This document shows, piece after piece, positions 10,401 to 18,806 of a stretch of 64,000 nt of DNA. Source of the DNA: Synechococcales cyanobacterium C42_A2020_086. GTDB taxonomy: Bacteria > Cyanobacteriota > Cyanobacteriia > Elainellales > Elainellaceae. The notes below the pieces were generated by a model. The model was not told where the DNA came from, made no database searches, and was given only the letters and a program-made list of their open reading frames with translations. The stretch's first letter is position 1; every line of letters begins with the position of its first letter. Both the position numbers and the translations under genes were made by a program. The DNA is taken from assembly GCA_015272325.1 (NCBI GenBank), contig JACYLU010000015.1, positions 124,001-188,000 on the forward strand, read 5' to 3'.

Positions 10401-10988
10401 GTCCCTCTGCTTGCCTCCGTCAGTTCCGATGGGGCTATCCGTCTCTGGCGCAATCAGGTGATGCTGTCTCGGGCTATGGAATCTGGCTGGCGCACCAACG
10501 ATGCTTTGCTGAGCAGCTTTGGCGACTACAGCGCTGAAATTCTAGCTGCCGCCTTCAGTCCCAATCAGCCGCTTTTGGCAACCGCCTGGGACAAAACCAT
10601 CAAGCTGTGGCACACCGACGGTAGCCCACTGAAGACGCTGCGGGGACACCAAGGAAAAGTACGGGATGTGGTTTTCAGCCCCGACGGACGCCTCCTAGCC
10701 TCAGCAAGCGAAGACAGTACCGTGAAGCTCTGGGGCGCGAATGGCGTTGAATTGACGACGCTCGATAATCATACGGGGGCAGTGTGGGCATTGGCCTTTA
10801 GCCCCGATGGGCAAACCTTAGCTTCAGTCAGCGATGACCGCACCGGGCTGCTGTGGGATTTGAAGTTAGTGCTCGATACTGCCGCGCTGCGGAAGTATGG
10901 CTGTACTTGGGTGCGGGATTATCTGCAAACAAGCGCCGAGATGACTCCCCGCGACCGCCACCTCTGTGACGCATCAGCGCGGCGATAA
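7452..10988 (+). CDS. AAA-like NTPase with C-terminal WD40 repeats
   Basis: A 1178-aa protein. Residues 1-~400 are an AAA-like domain with P-loop ARQMGKSS (43-50) and Walker B LVIFIDEID; residues about 440-465 are a charged coiled coil, followed by one membrane-spanning segment (about 468-488), a short linker, and from about residue 555 to the end 14 WD40 repeats (GH...W pattern), enough for two seven-bladed propellers. Two repeats have lost the canonical GH (one begins GDYSAE). The architecture fits a membrane-anchored STAND-like scaffold or sensor. The N-terminal domain resembles that of the upstream GGDEF protein (both share an FNIG motif followed by a similar segment), so the pair probably arose by duplication. 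The ligand and target are unknown. Confidence 0.9.
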   Translation: MVSILYQVGGSLKQNYPLYVVRQADHDLYHALEQGEFCYALNARQMGKSSLLVRTKYLLEQAGVRCAVVDMTGIGSELVTPEQWYKGIAYTLWMGFELMETFSLKAWWQQQEDLSDVQRLGLLLDRLLQAFPQQKLVIFIDEIDSVLSLGFPVDDFFALIRFCYNQRAVDPAYERITFALFGVATPADLIRDKNRTPFNIGRAIELQGFQLHEAEPLAAGLKGQISNPHALLQEILRWTDGQPFLTQKLCYLVAQAVETTPQRFLTIPPGTEGFWVDNLVYTHVIQDWESQDEPEHLGTIRDRLLRDPQHAGQRLGLYQQVLHLTSAESERDKQVQSDSQEQIDLLLSGLVVKRQGRLQVGNLIYRAVFTSEWVERQLAALRPYSQSLTAWIASGQQDPSRLLRGQALADAQAWTEGKHLSLLDYQFLMASQAVEQQSMQQALEAERLQQVESRLQAERSNARRQRSMLILVTLALALSLGLGLVTFDRYRQAAINEVRAIAKASELFYASSRGLDALVSALKADARLRSLGRVDAETQAQVSKVLRQAVYNAAEVNRFTGHQGAVGAVALSPDEQLLASGSEDRTVKLWQRDGTLLKTLYGHSDRVWTLDFDRTGERLASGSEDRTIILWGRDGSKRQRLIGHNGGVTAVTFSPDGQILASASTDRTVKLWSRDGILLMTLVGHTRTVRTVAFSDDGLIATGSDDGTLKLWDRSGTLMASIPAHPDRIRAVAFSPSGGILASAGDDATIRLWTREGTLLHTLQGHRAAIYSLAIGPYGQLIASASRDHTIKLWNRDGLLLATLQGHDKPVRSVAFSRDGRMLASASDDETLRLWKTNNIFLTPVIGHEAGVTAVAFHPKNRTLITASEDKTIRFWNRRGALLRTLTGHEAGILDLSVSADGRTMASVGSDGVMKLWTASGELMQSIPAHRAAIGSVAFSPNAQVIATGSDDRMVKLWQRNGSLLRELSGHVGSIRDVAFSQQVPLLASVSSDGAIRLWRNQVMLSRAMESGWRTNDALLSSFGDYSAEILAAAFSPNQPLLATAWDKTIKLWHTDGSPLKTLRGHQGKVRDVVFSPDGRLLASASEDSTVKLWGANGVELTTLDNHTGAVWALAFSPDGQTLASVSDDRTGLLWDLKLVLDTAALRKYGCTWVRDYLQTSAEMTPRDRHLCDASARR

Positions 10989-11070
10989 TCTTGAGAATTC
11001 TCACTATAGCTGATCTCACTAGTAGCTGAGCTGAACGTTGGCTGATGAACGCATCCGTAGCGACACGGCT

Positions 11071-13371
11071 TCAGCACGGCACTCCTGTCTCGCTCAAGAC
11101 CACCACCGGAGCTTGCCCTTGGAGCGGCAGCACTCGCCCGATGGTGCGGCTGTAACTGTACCCTAAAGCCTGCAACGCCTGCACACAAGCTTCTGCCTGT
11201 TCTGCCGGAACGGCTGCCAGCAAGCCGCCCGAGGTTTGGGGATCAAAGAGCAGCGGAAACAGGGGATGGGTCTGCACGCGGTCTAGGTTAGCAATCTGCT
11301 GTGCTCCTTGCAAATTCTGGGGATGCAGCGAGCTGAGAATACCCTGCCGCAGGGTCTCGGTTGCCCCTGGTAGCACCGGCAGCGCCAGCAAATCCAGCTC
11401 CACCGCCACCTGCGACGCTCGTACCATCTCCAGCAGGTGACCCAGCAAGCCAAAGCCCGTGACATCCGTGCAAGCCGTTGCCTGGAACTGCCGCAGGCAG
11501 GTCGCCGCCGCTTGGTTGGACTGCTGCATCGAGGTCACGGCGGTTTCGATCCAGCGCCCTTTGGCTTGCAGTTGCATTTCAGCGGCAAATAACGTTCCCG
11601 TCCCCAGGGCTTTTGTGAGAATTAATGCCTGACCCGGTTGCATCCCCGCTTTGCGCCACAGCTGATCGGGGGCTGCCAGCCCGTTACAAGTTAAGCCCAA
11701 GGCCAATTCGCGACCTTCAGTGGTGTGCCCCCCCACCAATACAGCTCCAGCCTGATGCAACACCTGCACCGCACCCGAGAGCAGTTGATACAGGGTTTCG
11801 CTAAGCTGAGGAGCTGCAGCATAGGGCAGCGTCACGATCGCCAGGGCGCTCTGGGGTTCGGCAGCCATGGCAAACAGATCGCTGAGGCAATGATTGGCGC
11901 AGATCTGCCCGAAAACAAAGGGGTCGTCGAGCAATGCCCGAAAGTGATCCACCGTTTGCACTAAAACTTGCCCGTCTGGAACAGTGACAACCGCCGCATC
12001 GTCAGCTCCATCCAGTCCAATCAAAATATCGGATCGCATTGGCGCAGGCTGCTGCTGCTGAATCCGAGTCAGCACCTGCTCTAGAATTGTGCTGCCCACC
12101 TTGGAGCCACAGCCAGCACAGGGCATCGTGGGAGTAGGCTCAGGGGACGAATGAGGGAGATTACCCGGTGAAGCGGGCGGCGCAGGCTGCATGGGCTGCA
12201 AATCGCTGAATTGCCGCATGAATTTGCGATCAATCCAGTCTTTCCAGCGCCACAGCAGAGCATGGGGCCCTATGCCCAATCCACCCCGCGACGCCAGTGC
12301 CCGTCGATCGCCAGTACCAATCAAAATCAGAAATTCTTTTTGGGGCACAAAGGACCGCAAAGGCTGCTGCTGTAGTGCTCGTCGCAGGTTCTGATCTAGT
12401 GCTTTGCCCTGCCGTACGGCAAACACGCCCGCCTTCGGTCGCGGATAATCGACCATCGTGGCAACATCACCTGCTGCAAATATGTAGGGATGGGAAAGGG
12501 ATTGCAGCCGGTCGTTGACGAGGACAAATCCCCGCTCATCGGTAGCTAATCCAGACTTCGCCAGCCAAGGAGCCGCCGCCGCCTGGGTCACCCAAAAAAT
12601 ATAGTCACATTCTACCGTCAACCCCGATTCGCAGCAGATTTTGCGAGCAGAAGCTCCGGCGGCCATAATCGATGTAACGCTCTCCTGCAAATGGAGCACC
12701 ACACCGCGATCCGTGAGAATCTGCCCTAGCGTTCGTCCTACCCATGCTGCCCGTTCTGGGATTAGCCGTGGGCCCCGATGCAGGAGATGCAGTTCCAGCG
12801 GAGATTGCTTTAGCCCAGCTGCTCGATAGAGAGACTGCAACCGCGCCTGAACTGAAAGCGCTAGCTCCACCCCTCCAGCACCGCCACCCACAATCGCGAT
12901 TCGCAGCGGGCGATCCGGCTGCTGAGCAATTTCCGTGACAATCCGATCCCAGGTGGCGAGAAACTGCGAGATCGGCTTGACGGGAATGCTGTATTCGCTA
13001 GCACCGGGAACCATAGCGGCGGGCGTGCTGCCAATATCAATCGACAGCCAATCAAACCGTCGCGGCGGGTGATTTGCCAGCTGCACACGATGCTGCTGTA
13101 GATCTAACCCAATTGCCTGATCGCGGATCAACGTTGCACCAGCAAATCGGCAGAGCCGCTGCAAATCAATGTGGCAGTCATCAAACTCGTAGAACCCCGC
13201 CACATAGCCTGGCAACATCCCCGAATAGGGGGTATGGGAGACATCGCTGATCAGCGTCACCCGCACCCCCGGAACTGGCTGCATGCCGAGCCGCTTCAGA
13301 ACAATTGCGTGGCTGTGTCCGCCGCCAATCAACACGAGATCTTGGGTGATGGGTCGGGGCAGCGCCTGCAT
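11071..13371 (-). CDS. selD: NADH dehydrogenase-like / selenide,water dikinase fusion
   Basis: A two-domain protein (766 aa from the ATG at 13371). Residues 1-~345 are a pyridine-nucleotide-disulfide oxidoreductase of the NDH-2 type, with the FAD-binding LIGGGHSHAI and the second nucleotide-binding site IAIVGGGAGGVELALS. Residues about 415-766 are selenide, water dikinase (SelD), which makes selenophosphate from selenide and ATP; the active site segment CAGCGSKVG carries cysteines where some homologues carry selenocysteine. Such fusions are known in cyanobacteria, and the oxidoreductase is thought to supply reduced selenium. A TTG at 13380 is an alternative start. The ATG lies 1 nt after the upstream FKBP gene's stop, implying an operon. 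No other selenium gene is in the window. Confidence 0.93.
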   Translation of the reverse strand: MQALPRPITQDLVLIGGGHSHAIVLKRLGMQPVPGVRVTLISDVSHTPYSGMLPGYVAGFYEFDDCHIDLQRLCRFAGATLIRDQAIGLDLQQHRVQLANHPPRRFDWLSIDIGSTPAAMVPGASEYSIPVKPISQFLATWDRIVTEIAQQPDRPLRIAIVGGGAGGVELALSVQARLQSLYRAAGLKQSPLELHLLHRGPRLIPERAAWVGRTLGQILTDRGVVLHLQESVTSIMAAGASARKICCESGLTVECDYIFWVTQAAAAPWLAKSGLATDERGFVLVNDRLQSLSHPYIFAAGDVATMVDYPRPKAGVFAVRQGKALDQNLRRALQQQPLRSFVPQKEFLILIGTGDRRALASRGGLGIGPHALLWRWKDWIDRKFMRQFSDLQPMQPAPPASPGNLPHSSPEPTPTMPCAGCGSKVGSTILEQVLTRIQQQQPAPMRSDILIGLDGADDAAVVTVPDGQVLVQTVDHFRALLDDPFVFGQICANHCLSDLFAMAAEPQSALAIVTLPYAAAPQLSETLYQLLSGAVQVLHQAGAVLVGGHTTEGRELALGLTCNGLAAPDQLWRKAGMQPGQALILTKALGTGTLFAAEMQLQAKGRWIETAVTSMQQSNQAAATCLRQFQATACTDVTGFGLLGHLLEMVRASQVAVELDLLALPVLPGATETLRQGILSSLHPQNLQGAQQIANLDRVQTHPLFPLLFDPQTSGGLLAAVPAEQAEACVQALQALGYSYSRTIGRVLPLQGQAPVVVLSETGVPC

Positions 13372-13372
13372 C

Positions 13373-13801
13373 TCACGCAATTGCGACTAGCTCGATCTCG
13401 AAGGTCAAGTCTTCGCCTGCCAACGGATGATTGGCATCGAGGACGACTTCCGACTCCGTGACGTCCGTAACGATCACGGGAATTGCCATGCCGTCTTGCT
13501 GCTGAATCTGGAGCTGCGAGCCGACCTCTACCGGCAGCTCAGCCGGGATCTGCTGCCGATCCACGACCAGTACCCGCTCTTCATAATAGGGACCGTAGGC
13601 TTCATCCGCCGGGATCGTTGTCGTCTTAGAATCGCCCAGATTCATGCCGATCACAGCCTGCTCAAATCCCGGAATCACGTTGCCTGAACCGATCGCAAAT
13701 TCCAGAGGCTCTTGCCCTGCTGACGAGTCAAACACTGTGCCATCGGTTAAGCGACCTGTGTAATGTACGGCGACGGTGTCGCCCATTTTTGCTTGTGCCA
13801 T
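13373..13801 (-). CDS. FKBP-type peptidyl-prolyl cis-trans isomerase (SlyD-like)
   Basis: A 142-aa cytosolic prolyl isomerase/chaperone of the short FKBP family. Seen: VHYTGRLTDGTVFDSS and EFAIGSGNVIPGFEQAVIGM, the conserved FKBP halves, separated later by an insert-in-flap (about residues 70-120) as in SlyD. It lacks the His/Cys-rich metal-binding tail of E. coli SlyD. The ATG at 13801 is preceded by AAGGGAAAG. Its stop is 1 nt from the start of the NDH/SelD fusion, so the two are likely co-transcribed; whether it helps folding of that protein is speculation. Confidence 0.93.
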   Translation of the reverse strand: MAQAKMGDTVAVHYTGRLTDGTVFDSSAGQEPLEFAIGSGNVIPGFEQAVIGMNLGDSKTTTIPADEAYGPYYEERVLVVDRQQIPAELPVEVGSQLQIQQQDGMAIPVIVTDVTESEVVLDANHPLAGEDLTFEIELVAIA

Positions 13802-14067
13802 GTCTTTCCCTTGTCGATTGACTCGAAGGTCACGTCATCTGGCATGTGATTTATTGCCCAGACGACTACTGTCCATATTAAAGAGTTGGGAACCCAGAGT
13901 CTGGACCTTGGTCTTAAAACAGGCTTAAGAATCCTGACCGACTGCAAGAGGCAAGCTACGGCGAGGGCTGCATTCTAGCACATTTCTGCGGTTCCAGATT
14001 ACAGAATGCTGTTCCGGCTGCTATCTTAGGTTGGAACCTTCTGAAGCATAAGGAAAATCGTCAACGC
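13802..14067. other. Divergent spacer between FKBP gene and pyrH
   Basis: A 266-bp region that holds the leftward promoter for the FKBP-selD pair and the rightward promoter for pyrH-frr. I cannot pick out convincing core elements. No small ORF with a ribosome binding site was found. Confidence 0.45.
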
Positions 14068-14796
14068 ATGGGACTGACATACCAGCGGATTCTGCTGAAG
14101 CTGAGCGGCGAGGCATTAATGGGCAATCTCTCCTATGGTATTGACCCAGCGGTGGTGCAAAGTATTGCCCAAGAGATTAAAGACATTGTGGCCGAAGGGG
14201 TAGAGACGGCGATTGTGGTCGGAGGCGGCAACATTTTCCGGGGCGTGAAGGGAGCTGCCGCCGGCATGGATCGGGCTACAGCAGATTACATCGGCATGAT
14301 TGCCACGGTCATGAATGCCATGACGCTGCAAGATGCCCTAGAGCAATGCGGCGTGCCGACCCGAGTTCTCACCGCTATTGAAATGCAGGAAGTTGCAGAA
14401 CCCTACATTCGCCGTCGCGCCATTCGCCACTTGGAAAAAGGACGAGTCGTGATTTTTGGGGCAGGCTCGGGCAATCCCTTCTTTACCACCGACACCACTG
14501 CCGCCCTGCGAGCCGCCGAAATTAACGCTGAAGTGGTCTTCAAAGCCACTAAGGTGGACGGCGTTTATGATTCCGATCCGCACCAAAACCCCAGTGCTCG
14601 CCGCTACCAAAGTCTCACCTATGGGCATGTGTTGACGCAAGACCTGCGCGTTATGGATACCACTGCTATCGCGCTGTGTAAAGATAACAATATTCCGATC
14701 ATTGTGTTTGACCTGTCGGTGCCAGGCAATATTCGCCGGGCCGTTATGGGAGAATCAATTGGAACGATTGTGGGAGGGTCTTGTGAAATTAGCTGA
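14068..14796 (+). CDS. pyrH: UMP kinase
   Basis: Phosphorylates UMP to UDP with ATP; bacterial hexameric enzyme of the amino-acid-kinase fold. The 242-aa protein starts with the typical [15 protein letters not shown] and contains [10 protein letters not shown] (phosphate binding) and [14 protein letters not shown]. The length matches the family (about 240 aa). frr begins inside its 3' end (14783), giving a 14-nt overlap. The pyrH-frr pairing is widespread in bacteria and supports both calls. The ATG at 14068 is the first start consistent with the family N-terminus. Confidence 0.97.
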   Translation: MGLTYQRILLKLSGEALMGNLSYGIDPAVVQSIAQEIKDIVAEGVETAIVVGGGNIFRGVKGAAAGMDRATADYIGMIATVMNAMTLQDALEQCGVPTRVLTAIEMQEVAEPYIRRRAIRHLEKGRVVIFGAGSGNPFFTTDTTAALRAAEINAEVVFKATKVDGVYDSDPHQNPSARRYQSLTYGHVLTQDLRVMDTTAIALCKDNNIPIIVFDLSVPGNIRRAVMGESIGTIVGGSCEIS

Positions 14797-15331
14797 CGTT
14801 GAAAGTCATATGCAGAAGACCGTTGAGGCAACTCAGCGTTCGTTTAACTCGGTTCGTACCGGGCGAGCCAATGCCGCCATTCTCGATCGAGTCATGGTGG
14901 ACTATTACGGCACCCAAACCCCCTTGAAATCTTTGGCTGGCATCAGTACCCCCGACTCCAGCACGATCATGATTCAGCCCTATGACCGCAACACGCTGAA
15001 CATCATCGAAAAAGCGATTTCTATGTCGGATCTGGGGTTAACGCCGAACAACGATGGCACAGTGATTCGACTCAATATTCCGCCGCTCACGAGCGATCGC
15101 CGTAAAGAGTTGGTGAAGACCTCCGCCAAACTGGCCGAGGAAGGCAAAGTCTCAATCCGCAACATCCGCCGTGACGCCATCGACGCGATCCGCAAACAGG
15201 AAAAGAGCGGCGATATCTCAGAAGATGAGGCCCGGGATTTGCAAGACTCGGTGCAAAAACTCACCGACAAGTACATCAGCAAAATTGAAAAGCTGCTGGA
15301 AGAAAAAGAAGCCGACATCATGACGATTTAA
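14783..15331 (+). CDS. frr: Ribosome recycling factor
   Basis: Releases ribosomes from mRNA after termination, acting with EF-G. I take the GTG at 14783 as start, giving [20 protein letters not shown], which fits the family N-terminus, and 182 aa, the usual size. A GGGAGG at 14772-14777 inside pyrH supplies the ribosome binding site; the 14-nt overlap suggests translational coupling. The sequence shows the RTGRAN and [20 protein letters not shown] motifs. The frame remains open upstream to 14702, but those codons lie in pyrH and are not conserved. Confidence 0.96.
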   Translation: MKLADVESHMQKTVEATQRSFNSVRTGRANAAILDRVMVDYYGTQTPLKSLAGISTPDSSTIMIQPYDRNTLNIIEKAISMSDLGLTPNNDGTVIRLNIPPLTSDRRKELVKTSAKLAEEGKVSIRNIRRDAIDAIRKQEKSGDISEDEARDLQDSVQKLTDKYISKIEKLLEEKEADIMTI

Positions 15332-15691
15332 CGCTCACTCTCCGGTGGGATAACGGGCAGCCCTTGCGGCAGATAAAGCCGTCCGGAGGGACGAAACTCG
15401 TCGCTGTCTATCTCGAGGATGAAATGCCCAATGGATGCTGGGGGCAGATGTGACTCGGTGCGCTGTTCCTAGAAGTAGAGGTGCAGATATGGCGCTCCCG
15501 TGGGCTGGGCAATGGGGTTGTGCCCATTTCTCGAAGGCTGATGGGTCCAATAGTCCTTGTTGCTGCTGATCTTGAGATATTGATGAGATATTGAGGTGAG
15601 GTATTGATTCTGCTACATCCACCCCATCCATAGAGCACATTCCCGCTGCTGTTATTTTCAGAAGTTTGGTGTCTAGGAGTGAGCAAACGCT
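15332..15691. other. Spacer with 11-bp repeats
   Basis: A 360-bp spacer between frr and the reductase gene. It contains the direct repeat gagatattgat/gagatattgag at 15574-15595 with a third weak copy (gtgaggtattga) up to 15607. Leftward frames here have no ribosome binding site and no recognisable product. No U-tract terminator is seen for pyrH-frr. Confidence 0.55.
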
Positions 15692-16828
15692 ATGTACGAC
15701 TGTATTGTGGTTGGTGCAGGACCAGCGGGTGGAACGGCAGCCTATCATCTGGCTAAGCGCGGCCGATCGGTGCTGGTATTAGAAAAAGAATCTCTGCCTC
15801 GCTACAAGCCCTGTGGTGGCGGTGTTTCGCCTCAAGTCGCTCAGTGGTTCGACTTTGATTTCACTCCTGCCATTTCCCTTAAGGTCGATTCCATCCGCTA
15901 CACCTGGAAAATGGGCGACCCGGTCGAAGCAAAGCTGGAAACCCTGGAGCCGATCTGGATGGTGCGGCGTGATGTGTTCGATCATTTTTTAGTGCAGCAG
16001 GCGCAGCGGCAGGGGGCGGAATTACGAGACAGCACCGTAGTGACTGGTATTGAGTTTCAGGGCGATCACTGGCAGGTCAACACAGCCGCCGGTCCGGTTA
16101 TGGGGCAATATCTAGTGGCGGCGGATGGTGCGAAGGGATCGATGCCCAAGTGGTTGGGCTTCAAGGACCGCAAGCGGCGATTGGCCGGGGCCCTGGAAGC
16201 GGAAGCTCTGACCACGGTGGAAAATCCGCAGGTAGCGCATTTTGAGTTTGGCATGGTCAAGAATGGCTACATCTGGAACTTCCCCAAAGCCGACGGCTAC
16301 TCGATTGGTGTAGGCACGTTCCTGGGCGGCGGCGAACCGCAAGACTTCCGGGCAATCCTGACTGAATACGCGACGCTGTTTGGCGTAGACCTGAAGACCA
16401 CGAAGCAGTACGGCTATCCAATTTGCCTCTGGGACGGCGAGCAGCGGTTGCATACCCAAAATGCAGTGCTAGTAGGCGAAGCGGCCTGCGTCGTCGATCC
16501 GATGACCGCCGAAGGCATCCGTCCGTCGATATTTAGCGGCATGAAGGCGGCCGAGTTTCTCGATCAAGCTCTGGCTGGCAATGCCAATGCGCTGGAGCAC
16601 TACACCGAAACCATGAACCGTGAGTGGGGCGGCGAGATGGTCTGGGCACAGCGCTTGGCTCATGTCTTTTACCGCGTGCCGCAGCTCGGCTACAAAGTGG
16701 GCGTCAAGCGGCCGACTGCGACCGAGCGCATGGGGCAAATTCTGTGCGGCGAACTACACTATAGCGATGTGGTAACGCGGGCCTTGAAGCGGCTGAGCGG
16801 TGGCTTAATTCCCGGCTTGGGCGGTTGA
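15692..16828 (+). CDS. Geranylgeranyl reductase family FAD-dependent oxidoreductase
   Basis: A 378-aa flavoprotein of the geranylgeranyl-reductase superfamily. It opens with the dinucleotide-binding VVGAGPAGGTAAYHLAKRG, followed by PRYKPCGGGVS (family Cys-Gly-Gly motif) and VGEAACVVDPMTAEGI (second FAD contact). It probably reduces isoprenoid double bonds. It is not the main ChlP enzyme that makes the phytyl chain of chlorophyll: that family has a different N-terminus and is longer (about 407 aa). Cyanobacteria commonly carry such a second member of uncertain substrate. It is followed 67 bp later by an HHL1-like gene on the same strand. Confidence 0.9.
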   Translation: MYDCIVVGAGPAGGTAAYHLAKRGRSVLVLEKESLPRYKPCGGGVSPQVAQWFDFDFTPAISLKVDSIRYTWKMGDPVEAKLETLEPIWMVRRDVFDHFLVQQAQRQGAELRDSTVVTGIEFQGDHWQVNTAAGPVMGQYLVAADGAKGSMPKWLGFKDRKRRLAGALEAEALTTVENPQVAHFEFGMVKNGYIWNFPKADGYSIGVGTFLGGGEPQDFRAILTEYATLFGVDLKTTKQYGYPICLWDGEQRLHTQNAVLVGEAACVVDPMTAEGIRPSIFSGMKAAEFLDQALAGNANALEHYTETMNREWGGEMVWAQRLAHVFYRVPQLGYKVGVKRPTATERMGQILCGELHYSDVVTRALKRLSGGLIPGLGG

Positions 16829-16895
16829 ACCGTGGCATCAGGGAGACTCAGCGTGTAAACTTTTATTAACTACATGAAATGCTGGACTGACCCTT

Positions 16896-17318
16896 ATGCC
16901 GACTGGATTTGGAAAAACGCAAGCGCCCCTCAAAGTCTCGAAACGCTCGACGGAACGCGCTCAAGCCGCAAAGCAATACGAGCAAATGAAGTCTGAGGGG
17001 CTGCCAGACTATGAAATCTATCTGCGCATTCACGGCAAGAAAAACTGGTATCCGGTGGGGGTGATTGCGGTGAAGCGCTCCAGCCAAATCAACCAGGCGA
17101 TTTTTGGCAGCCAGACTGAGCTATTGCAAGGCGCGTTTCGCCTGTACCCCGTTTTGAGAAAACATCAGCAGCATCTGGAGTTTGGCTATCGGCTGAAGGA
17201 ATACAAAGATGAGCCAATCCAGGTTGCGACTCTACCGCAGCCTGCTGTAGCGAGTCCAGTTGGAGGGGTCATTCGTCAGGTGCAGCAGCAACTGAAGGCA
17301 CTGCTGAAACGCGGTTAA
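16896..17318 (+). CDS. HHL1-like protein
   Basis: A 140-aa soluble protein. The central part, with NWYPVGVIAVKRSSQINQAI followed by a segment on FRLYP and the LEFGYRLKEY strand, matches my memory of the cyanobacterial/chloroplast HHL1-like family (named for an Arabidopsis thylakoid protein that protects photosystem II in high light). The N-terminal ~40 residues are basic and Lys/Gln-rich; the C-terminal ~30 look disordered. It has no membrane segment. It follows the reductase gene on the same strand. The family assignment is by motif memory only; a photosystem II role in this organism is inference. Confidence 0.72.
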   Translation: MPTGFGKTQAPLKVSKRSTERAQAAKQYEQMKSEGLPDYEIYLRIHGKKNWYPVGVIAVKRSSQINQAIFGSQTELLQGAFRLYPVLRKHQQHLEFGYRLKEYKDEPIQVATLPQPAVASPVGGVIRQVQQQLKALLKRG

Positions 17319-17457
17319 TGCCTCGGCCCTGATAAAGGCTGCGATTGATTCATCTTTTGAGATGAAAATGTTGAGATGAGATTATTTGGCTCATGGGCGA
17401 GGATCGATCATGAGCGGTCTTGCTGAGTAGCCAGTTGCGGGTGGTTAGTTTCTTGTC

Positions 17458-18084
17458 CTAATCTTGCAGACTTCGCTTGGATCGGCGGGCGGCGGGTAAA
17501 TGCGCTCGAGATTCTACGGTGAAGGGCGGAATCTGCTGTAGCTCCTTTTTGCTGAGGCAGTACTGTTCGCAGACCAAACTGAGGCGGTCACCTATGGTTT
17601 GCAGAGCGTTCACCGAATGCATGAGATCCCCCTGAAAATACAGCAGCCGATTGACCTCAGGTTTGATCTGCCCGACCTGCTGCCGAGAAGTACGCAGTAC
17701 TAGCTCTCCGCCCTGCAATTGGGGTGGCACCTGCACATACAGCACACTCACGAGCAGCGGTGGCTCAATGGTTTTGCAGTAAGAGCGCAGCGAGCGGTCA
17801 ATATGGGGATCAACCCGCGAGCCGGACTTTAGCAGCAGCGGATTTAGGTAAAAGGCGTTGCACTGGGGTTGCAAGACGAGATCGAGATAGGGCTTGAAAT
17901 ATGGAAATCGGCGCTCGACCTCGGGCTGCCCTGACCGCTGAAACACGACTGAAAACCCTTTGGTGCCAACAAAATCGCGGTTGAGATTGTTGGTTGCAAA
18001 GTAAGGACAAGCCAGAATTTCACCCCGCAACTCACTGAGGTAAGCCGTCGGAAAGACGTTCGATTGATGTTGGTAGTAACGCAT
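17458..18084 (-). CDS. 2OG-Fe(II) oxygenase (prolyl-4-hydroxylase-like)
   Basis: A 208-aa protein whose iron-binding facial triad can be read as DPHIDRS (His and Asp) and, about 80 residues later, GDLMHSVNAL (distal His) with a following Arg in GDRLSLV suited to 2-oxoglutarate. The FYLNPLLLKSGSRVDPH and QGGELVLR segments match the prolyl-4-hydroxylase/TPR-associated oxygenase fold. The substrate is unknown. The start is the ATG at 18084 (MRYYQHQ); a TTG 12 nt upstream is possible. It is divergent from the small gene at 18467 across a 380-bp AT-rich spacer. Confidence 0.85.
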   Translation of the reverse strand: MRYYQHQSNVFPTAYLSELRGEILACPYFATNNLNRDFVGTKGFSVVFQRSGQPEVERRFPYFKPYLDLVLQPQCNAFYLNPLLLKSGSRVDPHIDRSLRSYCKTIEPPLLVSVLYVQVPPQLQGGELVLRTSRQQVGQIKPEVNRLLYFQGDLMHSVNALQTIGDRLSLVCEQYCLSKKELQQIPPFTVESRAHLPAARRSKRSLQD

Positions 18085-18466
18085 GATTAAAAGCAAGGTT
18101 GCGGCAGGGAGAATGAAGCCATGATTCTTGGCTGCACCGTCTGAGGTACATCCTACAAGCGATTTTGTTGAATCTGTTCTTTCACCCGCTGACGAAACTC
18201 CAGCACCGCATCTAGCGGTTCAGGATGCTCAACATAAGCAGCTTAGGGCTGCTCCGAGAAACGAGGTGCTATGTCGGCTCACTGCGTTTGCTTTGTTTGA
18301 GATAAGACCCATGATTCTAAGCAAAATCGGCTTCAATTTAAAAAATAATGTAAATTTTTGTAAATCACTGCATTTTGTAGTTTTAGATACAGAATTTTCG
18401 CTATAATTGATTCAAGTGAGGCTTTTAACTTTATTGATTTACCCTTTATCGAACGGAGAACCTGCT
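18085..18466. other. AT-rich divergent spacer
   Basis: A 382-bp region between the oxygenase gene and the 65-aa gene. A rightward frame at 18128-18406 runs through it but has no ribosome binding site and no conserved sequence. From 18330 to 18420 the DNA is strongly AT-rich and includes a -10-like TATAAT (18402-18407). Confidence 0.55.
18402..18407 (+). promoter_or_regulatory. -10-like TATAAT upstream of the 65-aa gene
   Basis: A perfect TATAAT lies 60 bp before the ATG at 18467. No consensus -35 sits at 17 bp; the nearest T-rich matches (18375-18386) are poor. The gene ends before a strong terminator region, so a monocistronic transcript is likely. Confidence 0.5.
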
Positions 18467-18664
18467 ATGTCTACGAGAGAACAAGCTCGTGCGTTGATGA
18501 TGCGCCATCACCAAATGATCAAAAACCGCCAGCAATCGATGCTGAGTCGAGCGGCGGCTGAAGTGGGTCTAGAGGGCGAAGTAGACTACCAAAACCGGAT
18601 TCAAGGCAAGTTCCCCGGAAGCTTCCAAGCCGACTATGACCGCAGCAATGCTTCGCTGAGCTAG
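18467..18664 (+). CDS. Small conserved-looking hypothetical protein (65 aa)
   Basis: I do not recognise this protein by name. It is 65 aa, basic at the N-terminus (MSTREQARALMMRHHQMIKN), predicted helical through residue 40, with a polar C-terminus. CGGAGAA at 18453-18459 lies 7 nt before the ATG and is a good ribosome binding site; it decides this start over an upstream in-frame GTG-type start. There is a TATAAT 60 bp upstream and a rho-independent terminator about 190 bp downstream. The tidy promoter-RBS-terminator setting suggests a genuinely expressed single-gene unit. Function unknown. Confidence 0.75.
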   Translation: MSTREQARALMMRHHQMIKNRQQSMLSRAAAEVGLEGEVDYQNRIQGKFPGSFQADYDRSNASLS

Positions 18665-18806
18665 ATGAGCTAGGAAGGTCGCTGAGAGCTAGTCTAAAGA
18701 TTGGGGTTAGCATCCTGACTGATTCATCTTCATCTGATTTGTCTTTTGAGGTAGGCAGCTTGTCAACGGCTCGCGAACCTGAAAAGGAACCCCTAAGCCA
18801 TTAACT

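Noticed and set aside
14702-14782. Longer frr start inside pyrH
   Set aside because: The extra residues are pyrH codons read in another frame and do not match the RRF N-terminus; the GTG at 14783 has a good GGGAGG.
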